Shown here piece after piece: positions 50,644 to 59,293 of a stretch of 64,000 nt of DNA. The stretch is from Nocardiopsis ganjiahuensis DSM 45031 (GTDB lineage Bacteria; Actinomycetota; Actinomycetes; Streptosporangiales; Streptosporangiaceae). Every line of letters begins with the position of its first letter. Position 1 is the first letter of the stretch. The position numbers were made by a program, and so were the translations under genes. The notes beneath the pieces are model-generated. The model searched no databases. It saw nothing but the letters and a program-made list of their open reading frames with translations, and was not told the origin of the DNA. The DNA is taken from assembly GCF_000341085.1 (NCBI RefSeq), contig NZ_ANBA01000013.1:62001-126000 (forward strand), read 5' to 3'.

Positions 50644-51590
50644 GGTTCGGCGGACGGCGCGGTGAACGGGCCGGGGCCGGCGGTGCCCCGGGTGAGGTGC
50701 CGGCTCCTCCCATCGTCTTCTTCGGCGGCAAGGGCGGGGTCGGCAAGACCACCATGGCCGCCGCGCACGCGCTGCGCCTGGCCGACGGGGGCCTGCGCAC
50801 CCTGCTGGTCTCCACGGACCCGGCGCACTCGCTCGGCGACGCGCTCGACCTCCCCCTGGGGGACCGCCCGGTCCAGGTCAGCGGGAACCTGTGGGCGCGC
50901 GAGCCCGACGCGGACGCCGCACTGAAGCGCAGGGTCCGGCAGATCAGCGACGACGCCGGCGCCGCCCTGCCCCGGGAGATCCTGCCCGCCGTCACCCGGC
51001 ACCTGGACCACGCCGCCGCCGGACCCGGCATGGCCGAGTCCGCCCTGGCCGACCTGCTCATGGACGCCATGGAGGAGGTCCCCGGGAAGTGGGACCGCCT
51101 CGTGGTGGACAGCGCGCCCACCGGCCACCTCCTGCGCCTGCTCGACCTGCCCGAACTGCTCACCCCCTGGGTGCAGGGCCTGGTGCGCCAGCGCGAACGC
51201 GCCGTGGACGCCGACCGGTTCGCCGTCGGGGTCGTCGGCGGCGGACCCGACGGGGCCCCGGACGACCCCCTGCTGGAGAAGCTGCACGCCCGCCGCCGCA
51301 AACTGGAGCGGGCCGCCGCACGCCTGCGCGAGGACGCCGAGGTCCGGCTCGTCCTGCTGCCGCGCCGGATGGTGCTGGCCGAGACCGACCGCGCCGCCGC
51401 CCAGCTCGTCGGCAGCGGCTTCCGCCTGGGCGCGGTGATCGTGAACCAGGTGCCGGCCGACGCCGATCCCGAGGTCCTGAAGGCCGTCCGCGAACGCTTC
51501 GCCCCGCACGGCACCGTCGAACTCCCCCTGACAGAGACCGAGCCGATCGGCCCCGTGGCCCTGCGCGCCCTCGCCGCCCGACTGGGCTGA
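50634..51590 (+). CDS. ArsA/Get3-like P-loop ATPase
   Basis: 318 residues from GTG 50634; TTG 50640 is an alternative. Overlaps the CC-star stop. Deviant Walker A IVFFGGKGGVGKTTMAAAHA, switch LLVSTDPAHSLGDALD, and RLVVDSAPTGHLLRLLDLPE; end VELPLTETEPIGPVALRALA. ArsA/Get3 ATPases drive arsenite efflux or membrane-protein targeting. No ArsB or arsenic regulator nearby, so a targeting or assembly role for CstA or the CC-star protein is more plausible. Confidence 0.85.
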   Translation: MLLRFGGRRGERAGAGGAPGEVPAPPIVFFGGKGGVGKTTMAAAHALRLADGGLRTLLVSTDPAHSLGDALDLPLGDRPVQVSGNLWAREPDADAALKRRVRQISDDAGAALPREILPAVTRHLDHAAAGPGMAESALADLLMDAMEEVPGKWDRLVVDSAPTGHLLRLLDLPELLTPWVQGLVRQRERAVDADRFAVGVVGGGPDGAPDDPLLEKLHARRRKLERAAARLREDAEVRLVLLPRRMVLAETDRAAAQLVGSGFRLGAVIVNQVPADADPEVLKAVRERFAPHGTVELPLTETEPIGPVALRALAARLG

Positions 51591-51759
51591 GCCGGGCGCG
51601 TCCGAACCTGCGCCGGGTTCGTCACTCCGAGGCCCGGTCTGATGCTGGTTCTCCTCCTTTCCGGGAAATTCGCCGTAAAGCTCTGGCAACGCTCTGCTCT
51701 TTTGTGTGCCCTCAGGACGAATCTTTGCTGACTTCCATCGATTGGCGACAAAAAGGTTA

Positions 51760-51788
51760 TTGACGCTCGTCACAAGAGTCCGTAGGTT
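51760..51788 (+). promoter_or_regulatory. Promoter of the sugar ABC operon
   Basis: TTGACG (51760-51765), 17 bp, TAGGTT (51783-51788): good housekeeping spacing. Its -35 lies within the perfect inverted repeat TGACG-CT-CGTCA (51761-51772). Confidence 0.55.
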
Positions 51789-51804
51789 CGTGACTCAGGT
51801 CACA
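51789..51804. promoter_or_regulatory. CRP/GlxR-like palindrome at the transcription start
   Basis: CGTGACTCAGGTCACA matches TGTGA-N6-TCACA at all but the first base. It covers the expected +1, a position that would block transcription if bound by a CRP-family protein. Confidence 0.5.
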
Positions 51805-51820
51805 GGATGGAGGCCCCCCG

Positions 51821-52930
51821 ATGGGTTCGATGACGCACCGGAACACGCTTGGACGAGGCCGGTTCGGGCTGCGCGCGCTCGGCGCCGCGGCCGTGGCCGG
51901 AACACTGCTCGCCACGGCCTGCAGCACACCCGAAGGAGGCGGCGGCGGTGGTGGTGGCGAGGGCGACGCCGAGGGGCCCTTCACCATCGGTGTCAGCAAC
52001 GGCTTCATCGGCAGCGAGTGGCGCGAGCAGATGCTGTCGGCTCTGGAGACCGCGTTCGAGGAGTACGAGGCCGAGGGGGTGGTCGACGAGCTGGTCGTGG
52101 AGAGCGCCGACGTCGACATCAACGGCCAGATCCAGCAGATCCGCAACCTGATCCGCTCCGACGTGGACGCGATCATCGTCAACCCGAACTCGCCCACCGC
52201 GCTCGACCAGGTCTTCGCGGAGGCCGCCGACCAGGGCATCCAGATCGTGGCCATCGACCAGGCGGTGGAGTCCGAGGACGTGGTCAACGTGGTCATCGAC
52301 CAGTCCGAGTGGGCCTCGATCTCGGCCCAGTGGCTGGCCGACGAGGTCGGCGAGGGCGGTCAGATCATCGCGGTGAACGGCATCGACGGCCACCCCGCCA
52401 ACGAGGACCGCTGGTCGGGCGCGAGCGAGGTCTTCGACGCCGCCGGGGTCGAGGTGGTCGCCAACGACTACGCCGAGTGGGACCAGAACCAGGGCCAGAC
52501 GGTCACCCGTGACCTGCTCGCCAGCAACCCCGATGTCGACGGGGTTTTCGTGCAGGACGGTATGGCGCTCGGCGCGTTCCGGGCGCTGGAGGCCGAGGGC
52601 GCCCTGGAGGACGTCGCGCTGGTCGGCGAGGCCCGGGTGGGCTACATGCGCGAGTGGGACGCCCAGCGGGAGGAGGGCGACTTCAGCAGCATCGGGGTGC
52701 CCAACCCGCCGTCGGTCTCGGTGTCGGCGCTGCACGTGGTCGTCCGGATGCTCCAGGGGCAGGAGTTCGCCGCGGACGCGCTCGACGGCAACAACGCCTG
52801 GCTGCCCATCCCCGAGACCGTCACCGACGACAACTTCGACGACCAGTTCGCCCAGGTCGAGGACGAGAACGACGCCTACGCGGTGGACCACGCGCTCACC
52901 TCGGAGGAGGCCGACGCCTACTTCGAGTAG
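51821..52930 (+). CDS. RbsB-type sugar ABC transporter substrate-binding lipoprotein
   Basis: 369 residues from ATG 51821, 7 nt after GGAGG. Lipoprotein signal ending GTLLATACS, with Cys34 as the lipidated residue, then a Gly-rich linker. The periplasmic-binding-protein type I fold follows: FTIGVSNGFIGSEWREQMLS, IQQIRNLIRSDVDAIIVNPN, QIVAIDQAV, ISAQWLADEVGEGGQIIAVN. Delivers a sugar or sugar-like ligand to the permeases encoded downstream. Ligand unknown; the MocA enzyme at the end of the operon hints at inositol or a modified sugar. Confidence 0.92.
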   Translation: MGSMTHRNTLGRGRFGLRALGAAAVAGTLLATACSTPEGGGGGGGGEGDAEGPFTIGVSNGFIGSEWREQMLSALETAFEEYEAEGVVDELVVESADVDINGQIQQIRNLIRSDVDAIIVNPNSPTALDQVFAEAADQGIQIVAIDQAVESEDVVNVVIDQSEWASISAQWLADEVGEGGQIIAVNGIDGHPANEDRWSGASEVFDAAGVEVVANDYAEWDQNQGQTVTRDLLASNPDVDGVFVQDGMALGAFRALEAEGALEDVALVGEARVGYMREWDAQREEGDFSSIGVPNPPSVSVSALHVVVRMLQGQEFAADALDGNNAWLPIPETVTDDNFDDQFAQVEDENDAYAVDHALTSEEADAYFE

Positions 52931-52970
52931 GGCGACGGACGGGCAGGCCCCAGGACCAGGGAGAGAACTT

Positions 52971-54653
52971 GTGGACTCACCACCGTTTCTGCGCATGAGC
53001 GGTGTGCGCAAACGCTACGGAGGGGTCACCGCGCTGGACGGGGCCGACTTCGAGGCCGACGCGGGAACCGTGCACGCCGTGCTCGGCCCCAACGGTTCGG
53101 GCAAGTCGACCCTGCTGAAGGTGCTGACCGGGGTGGTCGGGCCCGACGCCGGCGAGGTCCGGCTGCGGGGCGAGCCGCTGCGGCCCCGGGGCCCCCGCGA
53201 CACCCTGGCCGCCGGGGTGGCCTCCGTCTACCAGGAGCTGTCGCTGGTCGAGGACTTCACCGTCCTGGACAACCTGCTGCTGGGGGTGGAGCCGACCCGG
53301 TTCGGGCTGCGCGACCGGCGCGCCGCGACCGCCCGCGCCCTGCCGTGGCTGGAGCGCTTCGCCCCGGCCTTCGGGGGGCGGGTGCCCGTCAGGGAACGCG
53401 TCGGGGACCTGGACCCGGGGGAGCGGCAGGTCGTGGAGGTGTGCAAGGCGCTGGTACGCGATCCCCAGGTGCTGGTGCTGGACGAGGCGACCGCCTCGCT
53501 GCGCCGGGGCCAGGTGGAGGTGCTCTTCGAGGTCGTCACGGACCTGCGTGAGCGCGGAGTGCTGGTGCTGTTCATCACCCACCGGCTGGCCGAGATCTTC
53601 TCCGTGTGCGACCGCGCCACCGTGATGCGCAACGGGACCGACGTGGCCACGGTGACGGTCGCGGACACACCCGAGCGTGAACTGGTGGAGCTGATGTCGG
53701 GGCAGCCGCAGGCCCGGTCCTCGGCGGCTCCGGCCCGGCAGGCAGCGCTGAGGACCGCCCCGGATACCGCCGGGGCTGCCGCTCCGGCCGTCGGCGCCGA
53801 CCCGTCCGCGCCCCCGCGACTGGAGGTGCGGGAGCTCACCGGGGACCGGCTCGACGGCGTCTCCCTGCACGTGCGGGCGGGCGAGGTGCTGGGGCTCGGC
53901 GGCCTCCAGGGGCAGGGACAGTCCGAACTCATGGCGGCGCTGTTCGGCTCCGGGCGCCGCACCGGCGGCACCGTGCTGCTGAACGGCGCCCCGGTGCGCC
54001 CCCGCTCGCCGAAGCAGGCGGTGCGGGCCGGTTTCTGTTACGTGCCCGGCAACCGCGGCGGCCAGGGCCTGGCCCTGGGCCGCCCCATCCTGGAGAACTT
54101 CGCGCTGCCCTCGGTGGGCCGGCGCGCGGCCCTGGGCGTGGCGCTGTCACGCCGCCGCGAGGTCGCCGCCGCCCGTTCGGTGGCCGAACGGATCAACACG
54201 CGCTACGGATCCCTGGACGACCCGGTCTCCACGCTCTCCGGGGGCAACCAGCAGAAGATCGTGGTGGGCAAGTGGTTTCCCACCGAGCCGTCGGTGGTGC
54301 TCATGGACGACCCGGCCAAGGGCATCGACGTCGGGGCCAAGGCCGAGATGTTCGAGGTGGTGGCCGAGCTCGCGGCGTCCGGGGCGGCGGTGATCGTGGG
54401 ATCCAGCGACGACCGGGAGCTGGTCGAGGTGTGCGACCGCGTACTGGTGATGTTCGAGGGCCGGGTGGTCGACGAGGTCTTCGGGGACCGCCTCACCGAG
54501 GACACCCTGATCGCCAGCGCCATGCACATCACCGGTGCCGACGTGGCCGCCGCGCACAGCGGCGACGCGGCGGCGGAGCTGCCCGAGCCGGACCACGACC
54601 CCGAGGCGCGCGCCCCCGGACCCGACCACGGCCCCGAGGAGGGCGGCGCATGA
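52971..54653 (+). CDS. RbsA-type ABC transporter ATPase with two nucleotide-binding domains
   Basis: 560 residues from GTG 52971 (GGGAGAG upstream). NBD1: GPNGSGKST, signature position LDPGERQVVEVCKAL, Walker B VLVLDEATASL. NBD2: Walker A position is degenerate (GLGGLQGQGQSELM) as in the whole family, signature LSGGNQQKIVVGKW, Walker B SVVLMDDPAKGID. An Ala/Pro-rich linker of about 45 residues joins the halves, and the tail is acidic. Energises the two permeases. Overlaps the next gene by ATGA. Confidence 0.92.
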   Translation: MDSPPFLRMSGVRKRYGGVTALDGADFEADAGTVHAVLGPNGSGKSTLLKVLTGVVGPDAGEVRLRGEPLRPRGPRDTLAAGVASVYQELSLVEDFTVLDNLLLGVEPTRFGLRDRRAATARALPWLERFAPAFGGRVPVRERVGDLDPGERQVVEVCKALVRDPQVLVLDEATASLRRGQVEVLFEVVTDLRERGVLVLFITHRLAEIFSVCDRATVMRNGTDVATVTVADTPERELVELMSGQPQARSSAAPARQAALRTAPDTAGAAAPAVGADPSAPPRLEVRELTGDRLDGVSLHVRAGEVLGLGGLQGQGQSELMAALFGSGRRTGGTVLLNGAPVRPRSPKQAVRAGFCYVPGNRGGQGLALGRPILENFALPSVGRRAALGVALSRRREVAAARSVAERINTRYGSLDDPVSTLSGGNQQKIVVGKWFPTEPSVVLMDDPAKGIDVGAKAEMFEVVAELAASGAAVIVGSSDDRELVEVCDRVLVMFEGRVVDEVFGDRLTEDTLIASAMHITGADVAAAHSGDAAAELPEPDHDPEARAPGPDHGPEEGGA

Positions 54654-55666
54654 ACCTCCTGCGGAGTCCCGGGACGGCGGACCTGCCGAGCCCCGTGCGG
54701 TCGGTGCTGTCGGTGCGTATGCCGACCGTGGCCGTCGGCCTCCTGCTCCTGGTCACGGTGGTGGCCTCGGCCGTCCTGCAGCCCGGGTTCTTCTCCCCCT
54801 ACGGGCTCAGCGCCAGTTTCGCCACGTTCCTCCCCTTGGCCACCATCGCGGCCGCGCAGACCATCATCGTGCTCGGCGGCGGGATCGACCTGTCGATCGG
54901 CACCGTCGTCACGCTGTCCTCGGCGGTGTCGGTGGTGCTCATGCAGGGCGACGACGGGCGCCTGCCGCTCGCCCTGGCCGCCGGCCTGGCGACCGGAGCC
55001 GCCTGCGGGCTGTTCAACGGCCTGGTGGTGGCGGTCCTGAGGCTGCAACCCATCGTGGCGACCTTCGCCACGAGCTCGGTGTTCGGCGGCCTGGCGCTCC
55101 TGGTGCTGCCGACCCCGGGCGGACAGGCAGCCCCGGTCCTCACCGGGACCTACCGGATGGTCCTGCTGCTGTACGTCCCGATCCCCGCGATCCTGCTGCT
55201 GGCGCTGTTCCTCGGCTGGCGGCTGCTGCGGGGGACCCGCTTCGGCCAGCACCTCTACGCGGTCGGCGGCAACGCCGACGCCGCCTACACCTCGGCGGTG
55301 CCGGTGTCGGCGGTGCGGGTGCTGTCCTACACCCTCGGCGGGCTGGTGGCCGCCCTGGCCGGGGTCGCGCTGCTGGCCGACGCCGGGGCGGGCGACCCCA
55401 CTCTGGGCACGCAGCTCACTCTGGGGTCGATCGCCGCGCTGGTCATCGGCGGTACCCGGTTGCGCGGCGGGTCCGGCGGTGTCGGCGGGGCGCTCGTGGG
55501 AGCGGTGGTGCTCTCGCTCATCCAGGGTCTGGTGTTCTTCGCGGGGGTCCCCACCAACGCCCGTGAGTTCGTCTACGGCTGCATCATCATCGCCGCGATC
55601 GCGCTCGCCGGACTGCTCACCAACCGCAACGGATCGGCCGCCGGGACAACAGGAGGCAACCGATGA
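54650..55666 (+). CDS. RbsC-type sugar ABC transporter permease (first)
   Basis: 338 residues, start ATG 54650 overlapping the ATPase stop. Eight to ten membrane helices. Family motif AAAQTIIVLGGGIDLSIGTVVTLSS and RGTRFGQHLYAVGGNADAAYTS (EAA-like coupling loop). Overlaps the second permease by ATGA; the two likely form a heterodimer. Confidence 0.92.
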   Translation: MNLLRSPGTADLPSPVRSVLSVRMPTVAVGLLLLVTVVASAVLQPGFFSPYGLSASFATFLPLATIAAAQTIIVLGGGIDLSIGTVVTLSSAVSVVLMQGDDGRLPLALAAGLATGAACGLFNGLVVAVLRLQPIVATFATSSVFGGLALLVLPTPGGQAAPVLTGTYRMVLLLYVPIPAILLLALFLGWRLLRGTRFGQHLYAVGGNADAAYTSAVPVSAVRVLSYTLGGLVAALAGVALLADAGAGDPTLGTQLTLGSIAALVIGGTRLRGGSGGVGGALVGAVVLSLIQGLVFFAGVPTNAREFVYGCIIIAAIALAGLLTNRNGSAAGTTGGNR

Positions 55667-56652
55667 CCACCACCATCCCGAGCATCCCCCTGCGCCGGCT
55701 GGCCAAGGACCCGGTGGTGATCTCCGGTGCCGTCACCCTGCTCCTGTGGGGCGCGGCCAGCCTGTACTCGCCGGCCTTCGCCACCTGGGGCCACATCGTC
55801 ACCACGCTGACGGTGGCCTCCTTCCTCGGCGTGATCGCGATCGGCCAGACCCTGGTGATCATCGCGGGCGGCGAGGGCATCGACCTTTCGGTGGGCGCGG
55901 CGGCGACACTGTCCGCCATCGTGGCCTCCCGCTTCATGAACGGCAGCGACGACGGCCTGTTCTTCGCGGTGCTGGCGGCCCTGGCCTCGGCCTGCGTGAT
56001 CGGTGTGGTCAACGCGATCGGCGTCCTGGTGTTCCGGGTGCCACCGCTGGTCATGACCCTGGGCATGATCGCCGTCGTGGCCGGGTTCATCCGGCTCTAC
56101 ACCGGCGGCCGCCCCGAGGGTTCGGCGGCGCCCCTGCTCAACCAGCTGGTCACCGGCGACACGGTGCTCGGCATCCCCGGGGTCCTGTGGCTGTGGCTGG
56201 GACTGTCCGTCCTGGTGATCTGGCTGCTGCGGCGCACCTCGTACGGGTGGCGGCTCTACGCGGTGGGGGCCAACCGCACCACCGCCTACCTGTCCGGGGT
56301 CAACCCCTCGGCGGTGAAGTTCAGCGCCTACGTGCTGTCGTCCCTGTTCGCCGGGGTGGGCGGGCTGCTGCTCCTGGGCTACACCCAGAACGTCTACACG
56401 AACCTGGGCGCCGACTACATGCTGAACAGCGTCGCGGCCGCGGTGATCGGCGGAACCGCCCTGGTCGGCGGGGTCGGCGGCTACCTGGGCACGATCATCG
56501 GCGCCATCCTGCTCACCGTCCTGAGCGCGCTGCTGCGCACCATGCAGATCGGTGGCGGCGAATGGGGCGACGCGCCCCGGCAGATCCTCTTCGGCCTGGT
56601 GCTCATCATCGTGCTGACCGCCTACGGCCGACAGAAACGCCTGCGCGGCTGA
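55663..56652 (+). CDS. RbsC-type sugar ABC transporter permease (second)
   Basis: 329 residues. The same architecture as the first permease, with IGQTLVIIAGGEGIDLSVGA, RRTSYGWRLYAVGANRTTAY, and VAAAVIGGTALVGGVGGYLG. Two different permeases per operon fit the group of transporters in which they pair as a heterodimer. Followed by a short gap and the MocA-type gene. Confidence 0.92.
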   Translation: MTTTIPSIPLRRLAKDPVVISGAVTLLLWGAASLYSPAFATWGHIVTTLTVASFLGVIAIGQTLVIIAGGEGIDLSVGAAATLSAIVASRFMNGSDDGLFFAVLAALASACVIGVVNAIGVLVFRVPPLVMTLGMIAVVAGFIRLYTGGRPEGSAAPLLNQLVTGDTVLGIPGVLWLWLGLSVLVIWLLRRTSYGWRLYAVGANRTTAYLSGVNPSAVKFSAYVLSSLFAGVGGLLLLGYTQNVYTNLGADYMLNSVAAAVIGGTALVGGVGGYLGTIIGAILLTVLSALLRTMQIGGGEWGDAPRQILFGLVLIIVLTAYGRQKRLRG

Positions 56653-56723
56653 CCGCGGCGGCGAGACCGCGCGGCTGACCACCGGGCCCCGCGCGGCCGA
56701 CTACCGGATTGGGAGATCCCGAA

Positions 56724-57995
56724 GTGACATCACAGGTGAACGGTCGGCTCGGCGTCGGCATCGTCGGCAGCGGGTTCATCGCCGACTTCCACACCCGGGC
56801 CTTCCGCGGGGTGCGCGACGCCGACGTGGTGGCGGTGTGCGGCCGGACGGCGACCACCGTGCGGGAGGTCTGCGACCTGGCGCGGGAACTGCGCGTGGGC
56901 GACCCCGCCGGCTACGAGGACGTGCGCGCCATGGTGCGCGACCCCGCCGTGCAGGCGGTGTGGGTGACCACGCCCAACCACGTCCGGCTGGAGACGGTCC
57001 GGGCGATCTGCGAGGAGGTGTCCTCGGGCCGGGCCGAGCTGCGGGGGATCGCGATCGAGAAGCCGCTGGGCCGCACGGTCGCCGAGGCCGAGGAGGTGCT
57101 GAGCCTGGTGGAGGGCGCCGGCCTGCTCCACGGTTACCTGGAGAACCAGGTCTTCGCGCCCGGGGTGACGCGCGCCCACGAACTGGTGTGGGCGCGCGGT
57201 GCCTCCGCCTCCGGCGCGCCCTACCTGGCGCGCTGCGCCGAGGAGCACAGCGGCCCGCACCGGGCGTGGTTCTGGCGGGGCGACCAGCAGGGCGGCGGGG
57301 TCCTGAACGACATGATGTGCCACAGCGTGGAGGCGTCCCGCTACCTGCTCACCCCGCCGGGCACCAAGGCCCGGGACTGGCTGCGGCCGGTGAGCGTGGA
57401 GGCCACCGTCGCCACCCTGAAGTGGGCGCGCCCCCACTACGCCGACGAGCTGGTCGACCGCTACGGCCCGGAGGTGGACTACCGGAACCGGCCCGCCGAG
57501 GACTACGCCCGGGCCACGGTGGTCTACCGCAACGGCGACGGCCACGAGGTGGTCGCCGAGGCCACCACGTCCTGGAGCTACGTGGGCGCGGGTCTGCGGC
57601 TCAGCTACGAACTCCTGGGCCCGGAGTACTCCATGTCCTCCAACACCCTGGACACCGAGTCGCGGGTGTTCCTCAGCCGTGAGATCGCGGGCCGGGCCGG
57701 TGAGGACCTGGTGGAGAAGCAGAACGCCGAGGGCGGGCTGATGCCGGTGGTGCCCGACGAGGCCGCCACCTACGGCTACACCGAGGAGAACCGGCACATG
57801 GTGGAGCGCTTCCTGGACGGCAGGCAGCCCCGGGAGGACCTCCATGACGGCAGGGACGTGACCCGGCTGCTGATGGCGGCCTACCTGTCGGCCCAGGAGG
57901 GGCGCCGGATCGATCTCACCGATCCCGCCACCGCCGAACGGATCGCCGGATTCGTGCCCGACGTCGCACAGGGCACGTGGCGCTCGGGGACCTGA
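56724..57995 (+). CDS. Gfo/Idh/MocA-family oxidoreductase linked to the ABC transporter
   Basis: 423 residues from GTG 56724, 8 nt after GGGAG (56711-56715). Rossmann domain GVGIVGSGFIADFHTRAF, catalytic-lysine motif IAIEKPLGRTVAEAE, then FWRGDQQGGGVLNDMMCHSVEASRYLL with the substrate-domain His. Longer than typical family members (about 340) owing to insertions in the C-terminal domain (360-420). Probably acts on the imported carbohydrate or on its oxidised form. Last gene of the operon, ended by a strong hairpin. Confidence 0.88.
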   Translation: MTSQVNGRLGVGIVGSGFIADFHTRAFRGVRDADVVAVCGRTATTVREVCDLARELRVGDPAGYEDVRAMVRDPAVQAVWVTTPNHVRLETVRAICEEVSSGRAELRGIAIEKPLGRTVAEAEEVLSLVEGAGLLHGYLENQVFAPGVTRAHELVWARGASASGAPYLARCAEEHSGPHRAWFWRGDQQGGGVLNDMMCHSVEASRYLLTPPGTKARDWLRPVSVEATVATLKWARPHYADELVDRYGPEVDYRNRPAEDYARATVVYRNGDGHEVVAEATTSWSYVGAGLRLSYELLGPEYSMSSNTLDTESRVFLSREIAGRAGEDLVEKQNAEGGLMPVVPDEAATYGYTEENRHMVERFLDGRQPREDLHDGRDVTRLLMAAYLSAQEGRRIDLTDPATAERIAGFVPDVAQGTWRSGT

Positions 57996-58080
57996 CCCCG
58001 GAACCGGACCCGCTCCGGATCCTGACTCCGGCCCCGGACACGCCTCCGGATCCTGACTCCGGCCCCGGACACGCCTCCGG
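57983..58080. repeat. 31-bp tandem repeat at the end of the ABC operon
   Basis: Copies at 58013-58043 and 58044-58074 are identical and start CTCCGGATCCTGACTCCGG. A decayed copy (57983-58012) contains the stop codon of the oxidoreductase gene; a partial copy starts at 58075. Period 31 bp. Confidence 0.75.
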
Positions 58081-58084
58081 GGCC
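58061..58084. terminator. Hairpin between the ABC operon and gltS
   Basis: GGCCCCGGA (58061-58069) pairs perfectly with TCCGGGGCC (58076-58084), loop CACGCC. Bidirectional; part of the 31-bp repeat provides one arm. Confidence 0.7.
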
Positions 58085-58093
58085 GGCTCCGCG

Positions 58094-59293
58094 TCACGCC
58101 ACCGCGTTGATGCACCACACGATCCACGGCAGTGCCACGATGTCGATCAGCACCGCACCGGCCAGCGGAACGATCAGGAAGGCCTTCTCCGAGCGGATCC
58201 CGAAACGGCGGTTGAAGGCGTCCATGTTCGCCATCGCGTTGGGGGTGCCTCCCAGACCGTGTCCGACCATGCCCGCCGACATCGTCGCGGCGTCGTAGTC
58301 CTTGCCCAGCAGGCGGAAGGCGAACAGCGAGACGAACAGCAGCAGGAAGAGCACCTGGACCGCGAGGAGCACGACCAGCGGCAGCGCCAGCGCGTACAGG
58401 TCCCAGATCCTCAGGCCCATCATGGCCATGGTGAGGAACAGGCCGAGCGACAGCGACGACACCAGCGACAGGGCGCCCTCGTGCAGGCGCAGGCCGAACC
58501 GGTCGCCGATGTTGCGCGCCAGAGCGGCCACCACCATGGCCCCCACGTACGCGGGCAGCACGAACCCGGTCGTCTCGCTGAACCACTCGCCCAGCGCGAT
58601 ACCGGCGACCATCACCACACCGATCAGCACGGCGGTGTTCACCAGGGGGCCGTAGCCGACCGGCTCCTCCTTCTCCTCCGTGTCGGCCGGTCCGGTCTCG
58701 GCGGTCGCGGTGCCCGACGGCGCCTGCACCTTGTGGCGCCTCATCAGCCAGGTGGCCAGGGGGCCGCCCAACAGACCACCGGCGACCAGGCCGAACGTGG
58801 CCGCCGCGACCGCTACGGCGGTCGCTCCCTCGGTGCCCAGCGCCTCGGCCGTGGGACCGAACGCGGCGGCCGCGCCGTGGCCGCCCTCCAGGGAGACCGC
58901 TCCGGCCATCACGCCCAGCATCGGGTCGATGCCCAGGACCGTGGCCATCCCGATGCCCACGACGTTCTGCATGATCGCCAGGGTCCAGCACGCCACCAGG
59001 TAGATCAGCAGCAGCTTGCCGCCCTTGCGGAGCAGGCTGACGCTGGCACCCAGGCCGATGGTGGTGAAGAACGCGATCATCGCGGGGTCCTGCAGCGTGG
59101 TGTCCAGCTCCAGCTGGGCCAGGCCGGACTCCCGCAGCGCCAGGACCACCAGCGCGAACGTGAACCCGCCGACGACGGGCCCGGGGATGCTGAACCGCTG
59201 CAGGAAGCCGATGCGGCGCCGGGCGAACTCGCCCAGCAACAGCAGGGCGACGGCCAGGGTGGTGGTCTGGATCAGGTCCAGGGTGATGCTCAT
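58094..59293 (-). CDS. gltS: Sodium/glutamate symporter, GltS family
   Basis: 399 residues from ATG 59293. About ten to twelve helices in two inverted halves: FSIPGPVVGGFTFALVVLAL, MAGAVSLEGGHGAAAAFGPT in the first, and AGMVGHGLGGTPNAMANMDA with FGIRSEKAFLIVPLAGAVLI in the second; these re-entrant Gly/Ser/Asn-rich loops are characteristic. Imports or exchanges glutamate with sodium. Overlaps the hutG stop by 4 bp. The neighbouring formimidoylglutamase makes glutamate, so export or uptake of glutamate may be coordinated with histidine degradation. Confidence 0.93.
   Translation of the reverse strand: MSITLDLIQTTTLAVALLLLGEFARRRIGFLQRFSIPGPVVGGFTFALVVLALRESGLAQLELDTTLQDPAMIAFFTTIGLGASVSLLRKGGKLLLIYLVACWTLAIMQNVVGIGMATVLGIDPMLGVMAGAVSLEGGHGAAAAFGPTAEALGTEGATAVAVAAATFGLVAGGLLGGPLATWLMRRHKVQAPSGTATAETGPADTEEKEEPVGYGPLVNTAVLIGVVMVAGIALGEWFSETTGFVLPAYVGAMVVAALARNIGDRFGLRLHEGALSLVSSLSLGLFLTMAMMGLRIWDLYALALPLVVLLAVQVLFLLLFVSLFAFRLLGKDYDAATMSAGMVGHGLGGTPNAMANMDAFNRRFGIRSEKAFLIVPLAGAVLIDIVALPWIVWCINAVA

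Noticed and set aside
50634..51590. Arsenic resistance operon
   Set aside because: Only an ArsA-like ATPase is present; no ArsB, ArsC, ArsD or ArsR, and neighbours are cstA and a CC-star gene.
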